In this document: positions 24,460-35,600 of the stretch, in pieces
Layout: each line of letters begins with the position of its first letter
Numbering within the stretch: the stretch's first letter is position 1
Assembly: GCA_005406025.1 (NCBI GenBank)
Contig: BGZK01000018.1
Coordinates: 62,001 to 126,000 of the forward strand
Length of the DNA: 64,000 nt
Direction: 5' to 3'
Source: Eumeta japonica
Lineage: Eukaryota > Arthropoda > Insecta > Lepidoptera > Psychidae
Position numbers and translations under genes: made by a program
The notes under the pieces: generated by a model
Told to the model about the DNA's origin: nothing
Databases searched by the model: none
What the model saw: the letters and a program-made list of their open reading frames with translations, nothing else

Positions 24460-25133
24460 TTATTCGTTTTTTTGTTCATCATCATTTAATTCAACATCCA
24501 ACACAGTATTGTTTACATTCTTGACATGTTTTTTCCTGTTTTCATATTCATCAGTTTGTTTAAACCAACATTTTTCCTCTGGGTGGTAACGAACTCCTTT
24601 GTTTAATTTTTCACATATTTTACATGGAATCTCTTTTTGAAATTTGTATTTATTATCGGGAATATTCTTCTTAAATTTGGTAAAATCTTTTTTTTGGTAA
24701 CTGCATACTCTTGTTTGCCAATTTCATTGCAAAGTCTTGCCGTTGATGTTACTAATGTCCTATCAATTTTGTTCATGACATAATCCGGTAAACCCATCAC
24801 TATAAGATTTATCATTGTTTGATTGTCAATATCTTTGTTTACCTCTAATAATAGGCGTTCTTTCTTTGTGGCATATTCCAATAAGGATCCTGTTTGATAT
24901 CTAAATGTATATGCATATTTTACCTGAGACCATCCTTTATTACCATATGTTTCACAAAAAATATTTTTCCACATATTCCATCCTGACTTAGCGGTAAACT
25001 TTATTAACATACCCGTGTACCAGTCTAAACATTGTTTATCCAGAAGATGTTTTAAAATCTCAATTTTACTTTCATCCTGTAGTATCTCAAATCTTTCACA
25101 TTCAGTTTCAAATTCTTCAATCCATTGATTCAC
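24460..25133 (-). CDS. Gypsy gag, capsid and zinc-knuckle part, frame-broken
   Basis: The frame NQWIEEFETECERFEIL... through EIGKQEYAVTKKK is the capsid-like region (gag domain with the FxG-x-W-x2-F type start). At an A8 run (about 24683-24690) the frame must shift by one to reach the nucleocapsid. There the zinc knuckle is C-x2-C-x9-H-x4-C (codons 24622, 24613, 24583, 24568), longer between the second Cys and the His than the usual C-x2-C-x4-H-x4-C. Stop at 24460-24462, overlapping the protease frame by a few codons. Gag packages element RNA. Confidence 0.8.
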
Positions 25134-25548
25134 ATTTGATGTTCTTCCTGAAAACTTCTCTAATAAAAAACTTGTCAGCGATTTTTACAAAATTTTTATG
25201 CTCTGGATCTAATTTGCTATTGTTATTGGAAGACTTGGTATCCTGTGTAATTTCATCCAGATACTGATCATCAAACTGCACATTTTCGCCTGCATCCAAG
25301 TAAATTTTTCGCAATTGATCTGTCAATGGGATCCATATTTTTCGTGTCTGATGTCTCTTTTTTAATGAATTCTTGATTTTTGCATAGACTTCTAAACTAG
25401 TTATGCCTGTATGTTTGTTTGCATTTTTTTTTTCATCAGGTACGTCGTATACACATCCATCGGGTGTCTCGATTGAGGTTATGCAAATCAAATTAGTTTT
25501 GCCATCACTTGCGGCTAATACCGCGAAAGTAAATCTTAATTTCTCCAT
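25117..25548 (-). CDS. Gypsy gag, N-terminal part, frame-broken
   Basis: 143 residues starting 32 bp inside the 5' LTR (MEKLRFTFAV). It runs into the capsid region but leaves the gag frame at a T6 run near 25179-25184. In the other frame LEKFSG continues directly into NVNQWIEEF. Low similarity to anything I can name, as expected for the variable N-terminus of gag. The very short leader before the ATG is notable. Confidence 0.75.
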   Translation of the reverse strand: MEKLRFTFAVLAASDGKTNLICITSIETPDGCVYDVPDEKKNANKHTGITSLEVYAKIKNSLKKRHQTRKIWIPLTDQLRKIYLDAGENVQFDDQYLDEITQDTKSSNNNSKLDPEHKNFVKIADKFFIREVFRKNIKCESMD

Positions 25549-25568
25549 ATTCCTTCGTTATTAACTAG

Positions 25569-25579
25569 AAATGTCGTTT
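25569..25579 (-). promoter_or_regulatory. Putative self-priming primer-binding site
   Basis: In element sense AAACGACATTT lies one base after the 5' LTR, where a primer-binding site belongs. It does not begin with TGG and does not look like a tRNA 3' end complement. It is an exact 11-nt reverse complement of AAATGTCGTTT inside the same LTR (25731-25741; also 21128-21138). That is the arrangement used by Tf1-type self-priming elements, whose mRNA 5' end folds back as primer. Confidence 0.6.
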
Positions 25580-25580
25580 T

Positions 25581-25958
25581 ATAAGACAATTCGTCAAATT
25601 TAGGAATCTCAGAATTAATAAACACGTTGTGTTGCTCTGAAATAACAAAGTTTTTTATTTAACACAGGTTTACAGTTATAACAACAAATACAATAAACTA
25701 ACAATACACATCCTACCTGAAATAACAAAGAAACGACATTTAAAGTTTATTAATTAATTTGTCGATTCCTCTTTCACTGAATTACAAGATAATTAACTTT
25801 TATTTCACACTATCACCATATTAAAAAACCTCCTGTTTTATCCATTGAAATGACACTGACAGTTGTAACGCAGTGGCGCCATCTATTCATAACTAAGTGT
25901 AAACCTGAACTGTTTTATCTTCAAACAAATAGTTTAAAGAAATCTAATTTCTTTATAT
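25581..25958 (-). repeat. 5' LTR of the gypsy element
   Basis: 378 bp. If self-priming is right, the transcript starts at 25741 (AAATGTCG); AT-rich TTAATTAATAAA-like sequence lies just upstream. AATAAA in element sense is at 25654-25659. CTGAAATAACAAAG occurs twice on the plus strand (25637-25650 and 25717-25730), giving in sense a CAG|GTAGGA donor and a TTATTTCAG acceptor 80 nt apart. Confidence 0.95.
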
Positions 25959-25962
25959 GTAT

Positions 25963-26211
25963 ATTCAGTAATAATTTCGTCAATTGTGGACCGACTTTGC
26001 AATTTTTTTTTTCGGTTGAAAGGGTTATACTACCGAAGTGACCCATAGTCACCAAATCAGGATTTAATGATGGGATCCCAGAAAAATCACGGAAACCCTC
26101 AAATACTATAGCCACGTATACTGCGTTTGAGATCTTTTTTCCAATTGTTCCAGTTTTGCGAATGGTAGTTATCACATCATATTCCTGAGCTGCTGATGGA
26201 ATCCGCAGCAC
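25963..26211 (-). other. Unidentified open frame cut by the LTR insertion
   Basis: A minus-strand frame starting at the ATG at 26209-26211 (MLRIPSAAQEYDVITTIRK) runs into the retrotransposon at 25962. Across the insertion site, on the far side of the element (below 20973), the same frame stays open for about 30 more codons. I do not recognise it; there is a weakly hydrophobic stretch in the middle. It may be part of an older repeat or of an unknown gene that the element disrupted. Confidence 0.35.
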
Positions 26212-28257
26212 TCCTTAACAATTTGGATTTAAGCAATAATATTGCTATTTGTCGTCAGAATAACTACTCTTCAATGGCTAGTAGTAGAACCCAGTACATA
26301 CAGAATTAAAATTAATCACTTATTAATCTACCTATACACGCCAATCTACATTCCAACGTCTTATCGTATTATGAATCTTAGCAGGAACAGATCGAAACTC
26401 TCAGCAATAACAAAAAAAAACCGAGTGAATTAATTTAATGTGGAATTAATGAAAATGTGATCTGTATGAACTGTAGAACTTTTATATCAAAAAAATAAGT
26501 ATGATTTATGTATTGTGTAAGAATAATTTGGTAGTTTCATTCCGACTAAAATGTAAAGACACTGAAATGATTAACAGTAAACAATAGATTCGGGAACAGA
26601 AATAATTTTCCACTTGTTCCGTATAAAAGTAAAGTCGTTGCCCGGTCGATTTTGTCGACCGTGACTTAATCCACATGTAAAGCAGCAAAATGAATTATAA
26701 AGTTATAATTACTCGAAAACCAAAACATGTGAAAGAAATTTATGCCTAAACTAATTTTGATGAATTTTAGTATAGATAAAGATCTGGAGACGGTTATAGG
26801 TTAACGCGAAAGCTGAAATTAATTTAGCTGCCTCACTGGTTTTGCAATCCAGTTAAGAAGTAGAGAAAGACACATATGACAAAAAGGAGAGAGAATGAAC
26901 TGCATTATTAAGTATTACTAAGCGTCATTTATGATCTCTCATCAAATGTGTGTGATTACTTCAGCTGGACGGTTGCCCCCCCCCCCCTTCCCTAGGCGAA
27001 GTTCCTAGCTACGCCAATGCTGCTAGTACGAAGAAAGAAGCATTATTCTGTAATAGCTCTTTGTTCTAGAAGAAAGATTTTTTCTTCCATTAAAAATACT
27101 TGATTTCAGCTAAATTCGTTAATTCTGCAGTCAAGAGACTTTTTGAAAGAGCTTTTCACATTTAAAGTCTTTCAAATTATTCCAGTAAATTTTGAAGGCA
27201 TTCGAGATAGTACAAAATCATCACAAAGAGTATAATCGATGGAGAACTATTTTCCAGTGAAACAGAATATTTTAATTTAATTTGCTTGTAAAAAATATAC
27301 AGATAAATTTTAATTTGGTTGGTCCATATTTTTACTCTTACTAGCCAATATTTATTTTGTTAAAGACTGTTTCTCGCCAAATATACTTCAGGAAACACGA
27401 TTAATTAGGGTTATAAGAATGAACTTTTCAATCCTTAGGATCACAATAGTTAAAAGTTTACACTTGTGCTACAAATAAAGAAACATTTCAGTGTCTAGAT
27501 AGATTAGATAGAATGCACTTCCTCGGAATTGATTAGTTTTAACGGCAGATAATTTTTATCGGGTGTTACTATAAAAGGTTGCAAATATTATTTTTTCCCA
27601 GAACTAAACAAAGAGCTAAAGAACTATATAGATCAGGCACTGCATACATACATACCACGGTAAATAGATAACACAGTAACTCAACTCCAAGCAAACGTCC
27701 GTCTGGGCTCATGCACACAAGCGCATGTTGCTTATGAATCAACTAAGCAAGCTTGGCCATGCGGCGGTCAGGGTTGACACTACCACATGGCTCGGTATTG
27801 GCATGGAATATTAGAAACGCTGACAGAAAATATTTCAATAGTTTTTTGGAATTCTTGTATACCTGTCTGTAAATCTGTTCGCAAACTCCACAAAACCTAT
27901 TCGATAGAATTTAATAAAATTTTGTATGGTGATCGTTTATCTCGGAGTAATAAGGGATGGAATAGATCATGCATCTTTCACCAAATGTTTATAATCTCCT
28001 CCTTTTTAAAATAACTTTGCCAAAACAACTATACCAAAAACATTTCTTTGAAATATGCTTATAAACCATATTAAAATAGTACAGAGAAAGCCCTACGAAA
28101 TGCTCGGGCGGACGCGCCCGGACCTTATTACGTAAAAGCAGAAATCGATTGCAATTCCGGAATCGATTTGCGAGTCGAAATTGTTGGGTATAAAAAACTG
28201 TTATTCTTATATGCAATTTTAAGCAACTCTAAGGCGTTAGATTAAATTAAAACTTTA
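26212..28257. other. AT-rich spacer
   Basis: No gene seen. A C-rich homopolymer tract lies at about 26976-26987. A small GC-rich patch occurs at 27700-27790 and another at 28095-28185. Short open frames are unsupported. Confidence 0.4.
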
Positions 28258-29210
28258 CACACTTATCGAGGGCCGAAGACTATACAATAATATGGTATAA
28301 TTGGCCTGATCTGATGATGGAACCAGAAGGTAGACACAGGAACTCCATAACAGAATAACATGTCCTAGTCGTGTTAAGCCTCACCATGAGTGATTTTCAG
28401 GATTTGATGATGGAACCGGAATGTAAGCACTAGCACTCCATAATAAAACAACGTAGCCTAGCCGTATTTGTTCTTAATGGATTTTTTAAGAGCACTTTGG
28501 CCATAATTGGTTTTCAGGGTTTGTTGATGGAGCTTTTAAACTTCCAGCTCCATTATCAGACCCTGAAAGCCAGCCAATCACGGTTAAAGTGTATTCTACG
28601 ACAATACCAACAAGCCCAAACACGGCTAGGCTCCTTTGTTTCATTACAGAGTACTAGCGCCAACGTTCCGGCTTGACCATCAAACTCTGGAAACCAATCA
28701 CAGTCTAAGTGCATTCCAAGAAAATTCCAATATCCGAGAACAATGCGCGGATATGTTGTTCTATTATGGAATACTAGTGCCTACCTTCCGGCCGCATTCT
28801 CAGACCCTGAAAATCGTTCATGATCAAAGTACATCGCAAGACGATTTTTACAAAACCAAACACGGTTAGAATACGTTGTCTCATGGAGTTCCTGTGTTTA
28901 CCTTCTGACTCCATCTTCAGACCTTGAAAGCCAATCGTGCCAAAGTGGACTTAAATAAATTCCATTAATCACAATTAAGGCCAAGCTACGCTGTTTTATT
29001 ATGGAGTACTAGTGCTTACCGTCCGGCTCCTTCATCAGACCCTGAAAATCACTCATTGTGAGAATACATCTCAAGACAACTCTAACAACCTCAAACACGA
29101 CTAGGATATATTATTCTGTTGTAGATTTCCTATGCCTACCTTCTGGCTCCATCATCATATTAGTCTAATTATACCATATTATTTTAATGTCATCGGTCCT
29201 CGATAAATAA
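28258..29210. mobile_element. Foldback element of ~120-bp satellite-like monomers
   Basis: The two ends are inverted repeats of about 80 bp (left CTTATCGAGGGCCGA at 28262 onward; right complement ending near 29208). They share AATAATATGGTATAATT and GATGATGGA(A/G)CCAGAAGGTAG. Inside, diverged monomers of about 93-123 bp carry the words CAGACCCTGAAA, CACGG.TAG, GAGTACTAG and CCTACCTTC(C/T)G. Two units face one way on the left (28320-28540). Five face the other way on the right, beginning near 28546, 28669, 28789, 28907 and 29025. No coding capacity; the 77-codon frame at 28636-28869 is a by-product. The ends suggest a non-autonomous DNA transposon that carries a satellite. Confidence 0.7.
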
Positions 29211-29211
29211 G

Positions 29212-29239
29212 CAAAGATTTCTTTTAAAAGAAATCTTTG
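29212..29239. repeat. 28-bp perfect palindrome
   Basis: CAAAGATTTCTTTT followed by its exact complement, starting two bases after the right end of the foldback element. Could be a footprint of insertion or a cruciform-forming target. Confidence 0.85.
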
Positions 29240-30364
29240 TTTATTTATAAATTAATTTAATGACTTACATAAAAAAATAATTCTTCGCTTTATACGAAAT
29301 ACTAATGACTGAAAATCACTTGTAAACCGCTTGAGAATCGGTATCGACCAGTTGTCGCTTTGACAGAGAAATTTTAGAATAAGTGCGAAATCGCGATCCC
29401 TAACAGTTTTTGAATTCAAATATGCAATTAAAGTTCATTTTGATAATTTAGTGATTTCATTGTAGAGACAACACTGTAATAGAAAGACAATTAGATTTCG
29501 AAATATCAAGTTGGGAATGACTAAAATAATTTAAAAATCACGCCAAATCGGAAATCGATTTCTTTTAAATAATAAGGTGCCGCGCTCAAGTACGGGACGA
29601 ACGGTCTATGCAATGTATTATTAACGACATTTCATGTTCTCAGTACCACCACGGTGATCGCCTAGGGAATTTTGTGGCACTATGGGCAAATTATCGTGTA
29701 AACGATAAATAGCACGTAATATTACTCGTGGCCTCGCAGGTTTTTTACTGTTAGGATTACCTAGTTCACTATAAAGTTTTAAAGCAGAGCGAAGGCACCT
29801 CTACAAACTTCTCAACAATAAATCATGTTTGCATTTTCGATAGCAGTGAAAGGCATTGTTATTAAACACTTCAATAACAATCATACACAATCTTAGTTTC
29901 AAAACGTAAATATTGTAAACGTAACACTATAACAAAATACTTAAACCTCTACAGCCACGCGTCCGGTTATTAACCGCGCGCTCACGTGCATACCTGCGAC
30001 GGACTTGATAGACACCAAATCGCACAATGCGGCAAACTGCACAGCGACCGTCGACGCCCGCCGCTGCGAGGTGGCGGTAATTTGAGCGGGGGCATCGTGT
30101 TATTAATCATTGCGCTGAAGCTTGTCCTTGGTGCATTACAGGTTTACGTTCTGAGCTATTTTTCTCAGTAACGACTACTTCAATGACTATAATTTTTTGA
30201 TTATGAATATTTGCAGAAAGGTCAAGATCGATTCTATACGGTAGATGATTTTTTTTAATTCGTTTTGCTGCTGTTTTAGTTACGAGACAATCCTTGAATA
30301 CTTTTTTCAGTTTTGTACATTGCCTTTCATTCAGGATGGTGGGTTATATATATATATATATTCA

Positions 30365-30410
<46 letters not shown>

Positions 30411-30885
30411 TTTTTAATTATGCTTACGTTCTTATTTATCTATTTTTCCTTTTTATTTTTTATTATATTTTGTGACTATACCTAATCTTTTTTAAATATC
30501 CTTCTTAATTTTAAATAATATCTTATTCTACTTAACACTTAATACAATATACATTAGCAATTTACAATTTTGTTTACAACTTCTGGTCCAATTAAACACA
30601 TTTTATAAGTAACATTTTCTTATTTTATTACATCTTTGTACATTTCAATTATTGATTAGCTTAACCTTAAGCTGTTACAAATATTTACTTAAACTCTCAG
30701 ACTCTAAGACTGTACTTATCATTTTGAAAACTTAACAGAGTACGACTGTTTGTCAAAAAAAATATTTCAAGGATATTAGCCTTACTAGTTTTCATCTTTA
30801 TTTCTAATGTAAAATTTCATATTTTACATTCATTATGTTGCTCTTTTTTACCACCCCTTAGTTGAACATAAAAAATATTTCTTTA
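29240..30885. other. Spacer with TA microsatellite
   Basis: A (TA)n tract interrupted once by TTCAGGA spans about 30344-30410; long open frames through it are artefacts. A GC-rich island lies at about 29940-30130. No gene supported. Confidence 0.45.
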
Positions 30886-30889
30886 TTTT

Positions 30890-32620
30890 CGTTATCGCGT
30901 GAGAAGCGGGAGAAGTTCTGTCTCACAATTCTGCCTCCGATAGCGAACCACAACTTTCCGATCTCGCAAGTAACCCATCACGATACCGTAGGGGTTTACC
31001 GGACATTTGTGGGCAAGCAGCTGGTTCCTTATGGCCGGCCACCATGTTCTCGAAGGCCTCCACGATGTCTAATGACACCATCAAAATAATCTTTTTGATA
31101 TTTAACTCGTTATATATGTTTGTCATCATATCATACGAAGAGTTCTTTGTTCCATGCTGTGACATAAACCCGTATTATCTGGTTTGCAGTGGCAGTATCA
31201 CGTGTCATTGTATACATCAAACGAGCATTCTCTTTGATTTTACACATTACAGAGAGAAGACCTATTGAACGATTAAACTTCGGAAGGAAATAATCGTCCT
31301 TTCCCGGATTTGGAATCACCTCAATGGTGTTCCAGGATTTGGAAACACCTTCCAAGTTCGAGGAAAGTATCCTAGCCATAAGTATTTATTTGCCACAGCC
31401 AGAAACAACCCCAGGTCCTGCCTCAAGATGGCCGCCTGTCAAATGTCTGAGATGAATCCGTTAATACCGGGGGTTTTTTTTTAGAATTAAATGACTTTTA
31501 GGCGATTTTTACTTCGGCTTCGGTAAAAGATGGATTTGCCACGGCCAAGATATCCAAAGCCTCCGGTGCAAAATCATTCTCATCGGTGCATCTTCTAAGT
31601 TCCGTACGATATGGATTATCGATATCCACGTGAACCTTAGGGAAATAGGTATTCGCCAAAAAGATTGCAGACTCGTCTGGGCTGCAGGTTTGCCCCAAAT
31701 TTTCTTTAAATAATACATCCACCCGGTATTTTTCCGTGTCCCCGATGACCCTGTAGACACCGTCCCATATACTCTCCCTGTCCTGGGCTGAACAAAACCG
31801 CTTCTACTTCGTTGTCTGAGCATACGTTACAGCCCGTTTGTAGACCTCTTTAGCTTTCACATATTCCTCGACCACATATTGGCGTCTTTTGGGGGGCCGC
31901 ATTTCGGATGCGTCGTCATTTTATATTCGCATCTTTTTTCAGGATCTTTAATTCGGAACTCTAGCAGGGGAGTTTTAGTATCTCCGTCAAACTTGTATGC
32001 ACTCGTTGTACAACCACACGACCCCACGATCCCATCGAGTTGGTCGGTCAGTCAGAGCCCATTCTTCCTTCGCAGTATCAAACGCTGTTACGAACTCCGA
32101 CACCTGAGCCTTTGCCATGTTGTAGATCAATGTACCACGAAAGAGCCCAAGGCTAGGCCACCATTCGGTGCGCATATTGAATGTGACGGCGTTATGATCC
32201 GATAATATGACGTCCCGAACCACTTGCCGCACCGTGAAGCTCTGCTCACTATCTAGTAAAGCAGATCTGCACGCCAGCAGATGAACCGCACTTTGGAAAG
32301 GATGCCCCTAATAGATCAATGGATGTCCATAATGCGCATTTCCTACACCCCTCGCATCGTTGCGCTCGCCGCCCCACCGCACACTCCATGCCTCGACATA
32401 GCCCTCCAGAATAATTTTGTTAGTCCCTAGCTTCGAGCAGACCCATTTATGTGGTCGAGGTATTAGCTGATCGGTTTATTTCCCTTGAAATGCACCGACA
32501 CAATGACAATTCTGCAGATCCCGGCTGTGATCACAGCAGCTGTGACGTTTTCATCGGTGAATGTTTGGTCCTCTTCGTTGTCGATTTTCCCTATCCAGTA
32601 TAATTACAAGATCAGAATTA
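30890..32620 (-). pseudogene. R1-clade LINE remnant (endonuclease and part of RT)
   Basis: Minus-strand fragments in shifting frames follow the order of an R1-type non-LTR element. The end of the AP-like endonuclease has the SDHNAVTF motif (about 32185-32210). A linker follows with SIWDGVYRVIGDTEK and SPDESAIFLANTYFP (about 31640-31770). The RT fingers come next with YFPRTWK (about 31345), SQHGTKNSSYD and VSLDIVEAF, which holds the first catalytic Asp (about 31060-31070). The last recognisable part is a YLRDRKVVVRY segment (about 30950). The FxDD box and 3' end are absent. At least five frameshifts or stops. R1 elements usually target 28S rDNA; no rDNA is seen here. Confidence 0.8.
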
Positions 32621-35600
32621 TAATTGACAGCGTAATCAATTTATATACAAGATTAAAGATTTAATTCGCTGTCCATATGGGCGCAGCTGCGAGCAAAAGC
32701 TAGTCACTTACAAAGCCCAAAATTTCTTTTTTTAACTTCCTGCTGAATTTTAAAAAAGCAGTAATAAAAATAAATTAAAATTTATTTTCATTTATAATTT
32801 ATGTACAGATCCAATTCAAATTTTTCCCGATAATAAACAGACGGCGAAGTTATATAACTTCGGCTCTGAGTACCCCTTTCTGCTAAGAAACGCTTCCGGC
32901 GTCAGAAGGAAAAAAAAATGTGGAAAAGTTAGTTAATAATTATTTTGATGTTTACATATTATTATAAATCAAGATAATAATTACAAATCTTATTGAGATA
33001 TTGCGATACTTAAGTCGAACGATTATGAACTCACACAATGATTTTACGAAATATGTTGAGAAAATAGAGGAAGTGTGTTCATTGTTTTCAACATAAAAAT
33101 AGAGCCTATAGAATAGCATCGTTCATCTACGGTTTTAGCAAAGTGTACCTGTTTTTCAAATATTTCTTTGATGAAACTTATAAAACTTATTTCGGAATGA
33201 CAATTTCTTATATGATAAAATTTAATAACATAGCCTTACGATAGTAAGAGATACGAATAAGTTTTTGTGCGTAATTTATAAAACGTTTTAAAAATATTAA
33301 AGAAAAATGGTACTCTGTTATAATTTTAATTGAACTCAAGAGCACGGCTGGGTGGACGTATTGCTTTAGATATATATTTACAATTTTATCAACCTGAACC
33401 CTCAAAACTTACCATTCTCCTATTTGGAATAGTTGTTCAAAAATGAAACTACGTTTAATAACATATAAGAATTATTCCAAAGGTTTCTCTGATGAAAGGT
33501 ATTGCTTTTTTATCACAAAGAACAGAAGAAAATAAAAGTGTCTTGAGATGGTTTAGCTATTTGGAAAAATGTATAGAAATAGACTGACAAAGAAATTTAT
33601 AAAGCTAATTTATATGTAATAAAAAGATCAACAAGGGAAGCATTAATGGGCGGCATATTAAAAATTATCAAATTTTAATCACCGATGAGCTTGTCTGAAA
33701 TGATTGATGAATGTCGTTGAAACAAGAAACGTATGGAAAGATCGTAACATCTGTATAATGTATATCTGTCGGTCATACTTATTTATTCATGTCAAATTGA
33801 AATAACTTATATTTCAATATAAATCTAGTAATTATTGGATATTTACAACTATATATTATAATGAGGAAAATAGTAGTTCTTCATACTTACAATTTTTAAA
33901 GTCTTCGTTTGTATAGATCATTACACAAAAATTTGTTGAAATATTAGAAGGATTAGATTGTTTAGATAGAAGTCTTTATACCAATATAAGTTAGGGTTTT
34001 ATTTTACTTAAAGCTTTTCTTTCCGGTCTCTAAATGATTCATCACATTACACCATTTTGAATGAAAAATGATCACAAAACGAATTATATTGCATTTATTC
34101 ACTACAAAATAACATTGCGTAAAAGTAAACAAGTGAAGTTTGTACGTACACCAAGTTTTTCCTTTTCAGACTACACAGGATCGACTAATTTTGACAGGTT
34201 TTATATGAGAACAACTGAGGCGGCCCGCACGCCCGCCGCCCGCAGGAATCTATGGCACTTCGGTTGCATTTACGGCGTCCCGAAGACATTACAAAAGCCA
34301 TTCCCTTATCTAATGTCTTTCTCGGATTTATTTAACTTTTTCTCGCGTCGGCACCGACCAAAATCGGTCGATAAAAATGTCAAGAATAATAGGTCACTTT
34401 GCCGTCCTGCGGGCGCCCTCCAGCGAACTTCCCTTCGCCATGAGCGATGGAGAAATCTTTGTATGTGGTATTAAATATATTTCACATAATTTCACGGGCG
34501 AGAGATTGAATATTACTTTGACATTCTCCATATTTATATTTCTACGTAACCACAAAATACTTACTACACTCATATTGTCAATGATTATTAGACTAGTTAG
34601 TGTTTACAAATCCAACGCATCGCATTAATACCAGCCTATATATATAAAACTAGCTTCCACCAGAATAAACGAACCGATTTCCTTCATCTCTTATATCGAT
34701 CTATTACGATAATTGACCATGATCCTGATCGCTATCTCGTTCTCAATTCCGACCCTGGTGCTGTTCTAGGTGCCAATTTGTTATCATTCTCGATTTAGAA
34801 TCCAGTTTCGATTTAAGTAGGTTCTAATTCGGTAACAGTACCGAGTTATACAAAATTAGAGCAAATCCTACGATCTAAATATATTTTTTACTATATTATT
34901 TGAAGATAGCGTTGCTTTCTATGTGTAAGAATTTTTAGAATCTGTAACAATACTAATATTCAGATAAAGCCAAAGCGAAATATTATTATTTGCTTTTAAT
35001 TATCCTTAAGATTAGTTCATTAACAAGAAACTCCTGTTGTTTATTAATGAAATAATCGTTAGCATCGATTTAGCAGTTCGGTTCAATAGCAAAAATAAGC
35101 ACACGACGTCAGATGCAAATGTTAGTCTACTTTTTCAGAAATCTTTCCATTCGCAAATACTACATATCGCCAGTTCCACAGCAATTGCATGAATGGTTTA
35201 AACATGAAAAAACAGAACAACAAAATACATTCTCATTTTTGTACATTACTTAACTCCGCTCCCCCGGTCAAATTGTGAAAGATGCATCTCACCACTTTTC
35301 AAAATCTTACCTCGCTCCATAAAAAGCTTTATACAAAAATCAACCTCTCTTATCTCCGATGAAACCCAAACTATGCACAGACGCACTTTTAGAGAGTTTT
35401 TTCGTTATTGTATAAATTGGTCAAACCTTCTTGAGGATAATGCTCTGAAAGTCTATTTCACGAAATTCAACAAAACACTTTTTAAATACACGGATCATGG
35501 AGGATAAAATCGTTATGCTATCTCATAGGAACCGTGCATTTTTCGGAGATAAAAAGAATCCTTTGTGCTATTCCTGCTATGGTCTATTTCTATGGTCTAT

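Larger units (their letters stand above)
20973..25962 (-). mobile_element. Ty3/gypsy LTR retrotransposon with 4-bp target duplication
   Basis: A nearly complete element on the minus strand. Two LTRs (25581-25958 as 5', 20977-21351 as 3') are flanked by GTAT at 20973-20976 and 25959-25962. The order gag, protease, reverse transcriptase, RNase H, integrase is that of Ty3/gypsy (Metaviridae) elements. There is no envelope-like frame after integrase. The LTRs differ by one substitution, a one-base T-run change and a 4-base indel, so insertion looks recent, yet gag, protease and the pol start carry several frame breaks. The gag zinc knuckle and 4-bp duplication suggest a CsRn1-like clade, which is an inference. 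It lies in or next to an open frame at 25963-26211. Confidence 0.95.

Noticed and set aside
26976..26987. C-rich homopolymer tract
   Set aside because: Too short and isolated to be called an element; could be a run-length error.
28636..28869. 77-codon open frame
   Set aside because: It spans two monomers of the foldback satellite and is not conserved in the other monomers.
30245..30485. Open frames with long Tyr/Ile repeats
   Set aside because: They are translations of a TA microsatellite.
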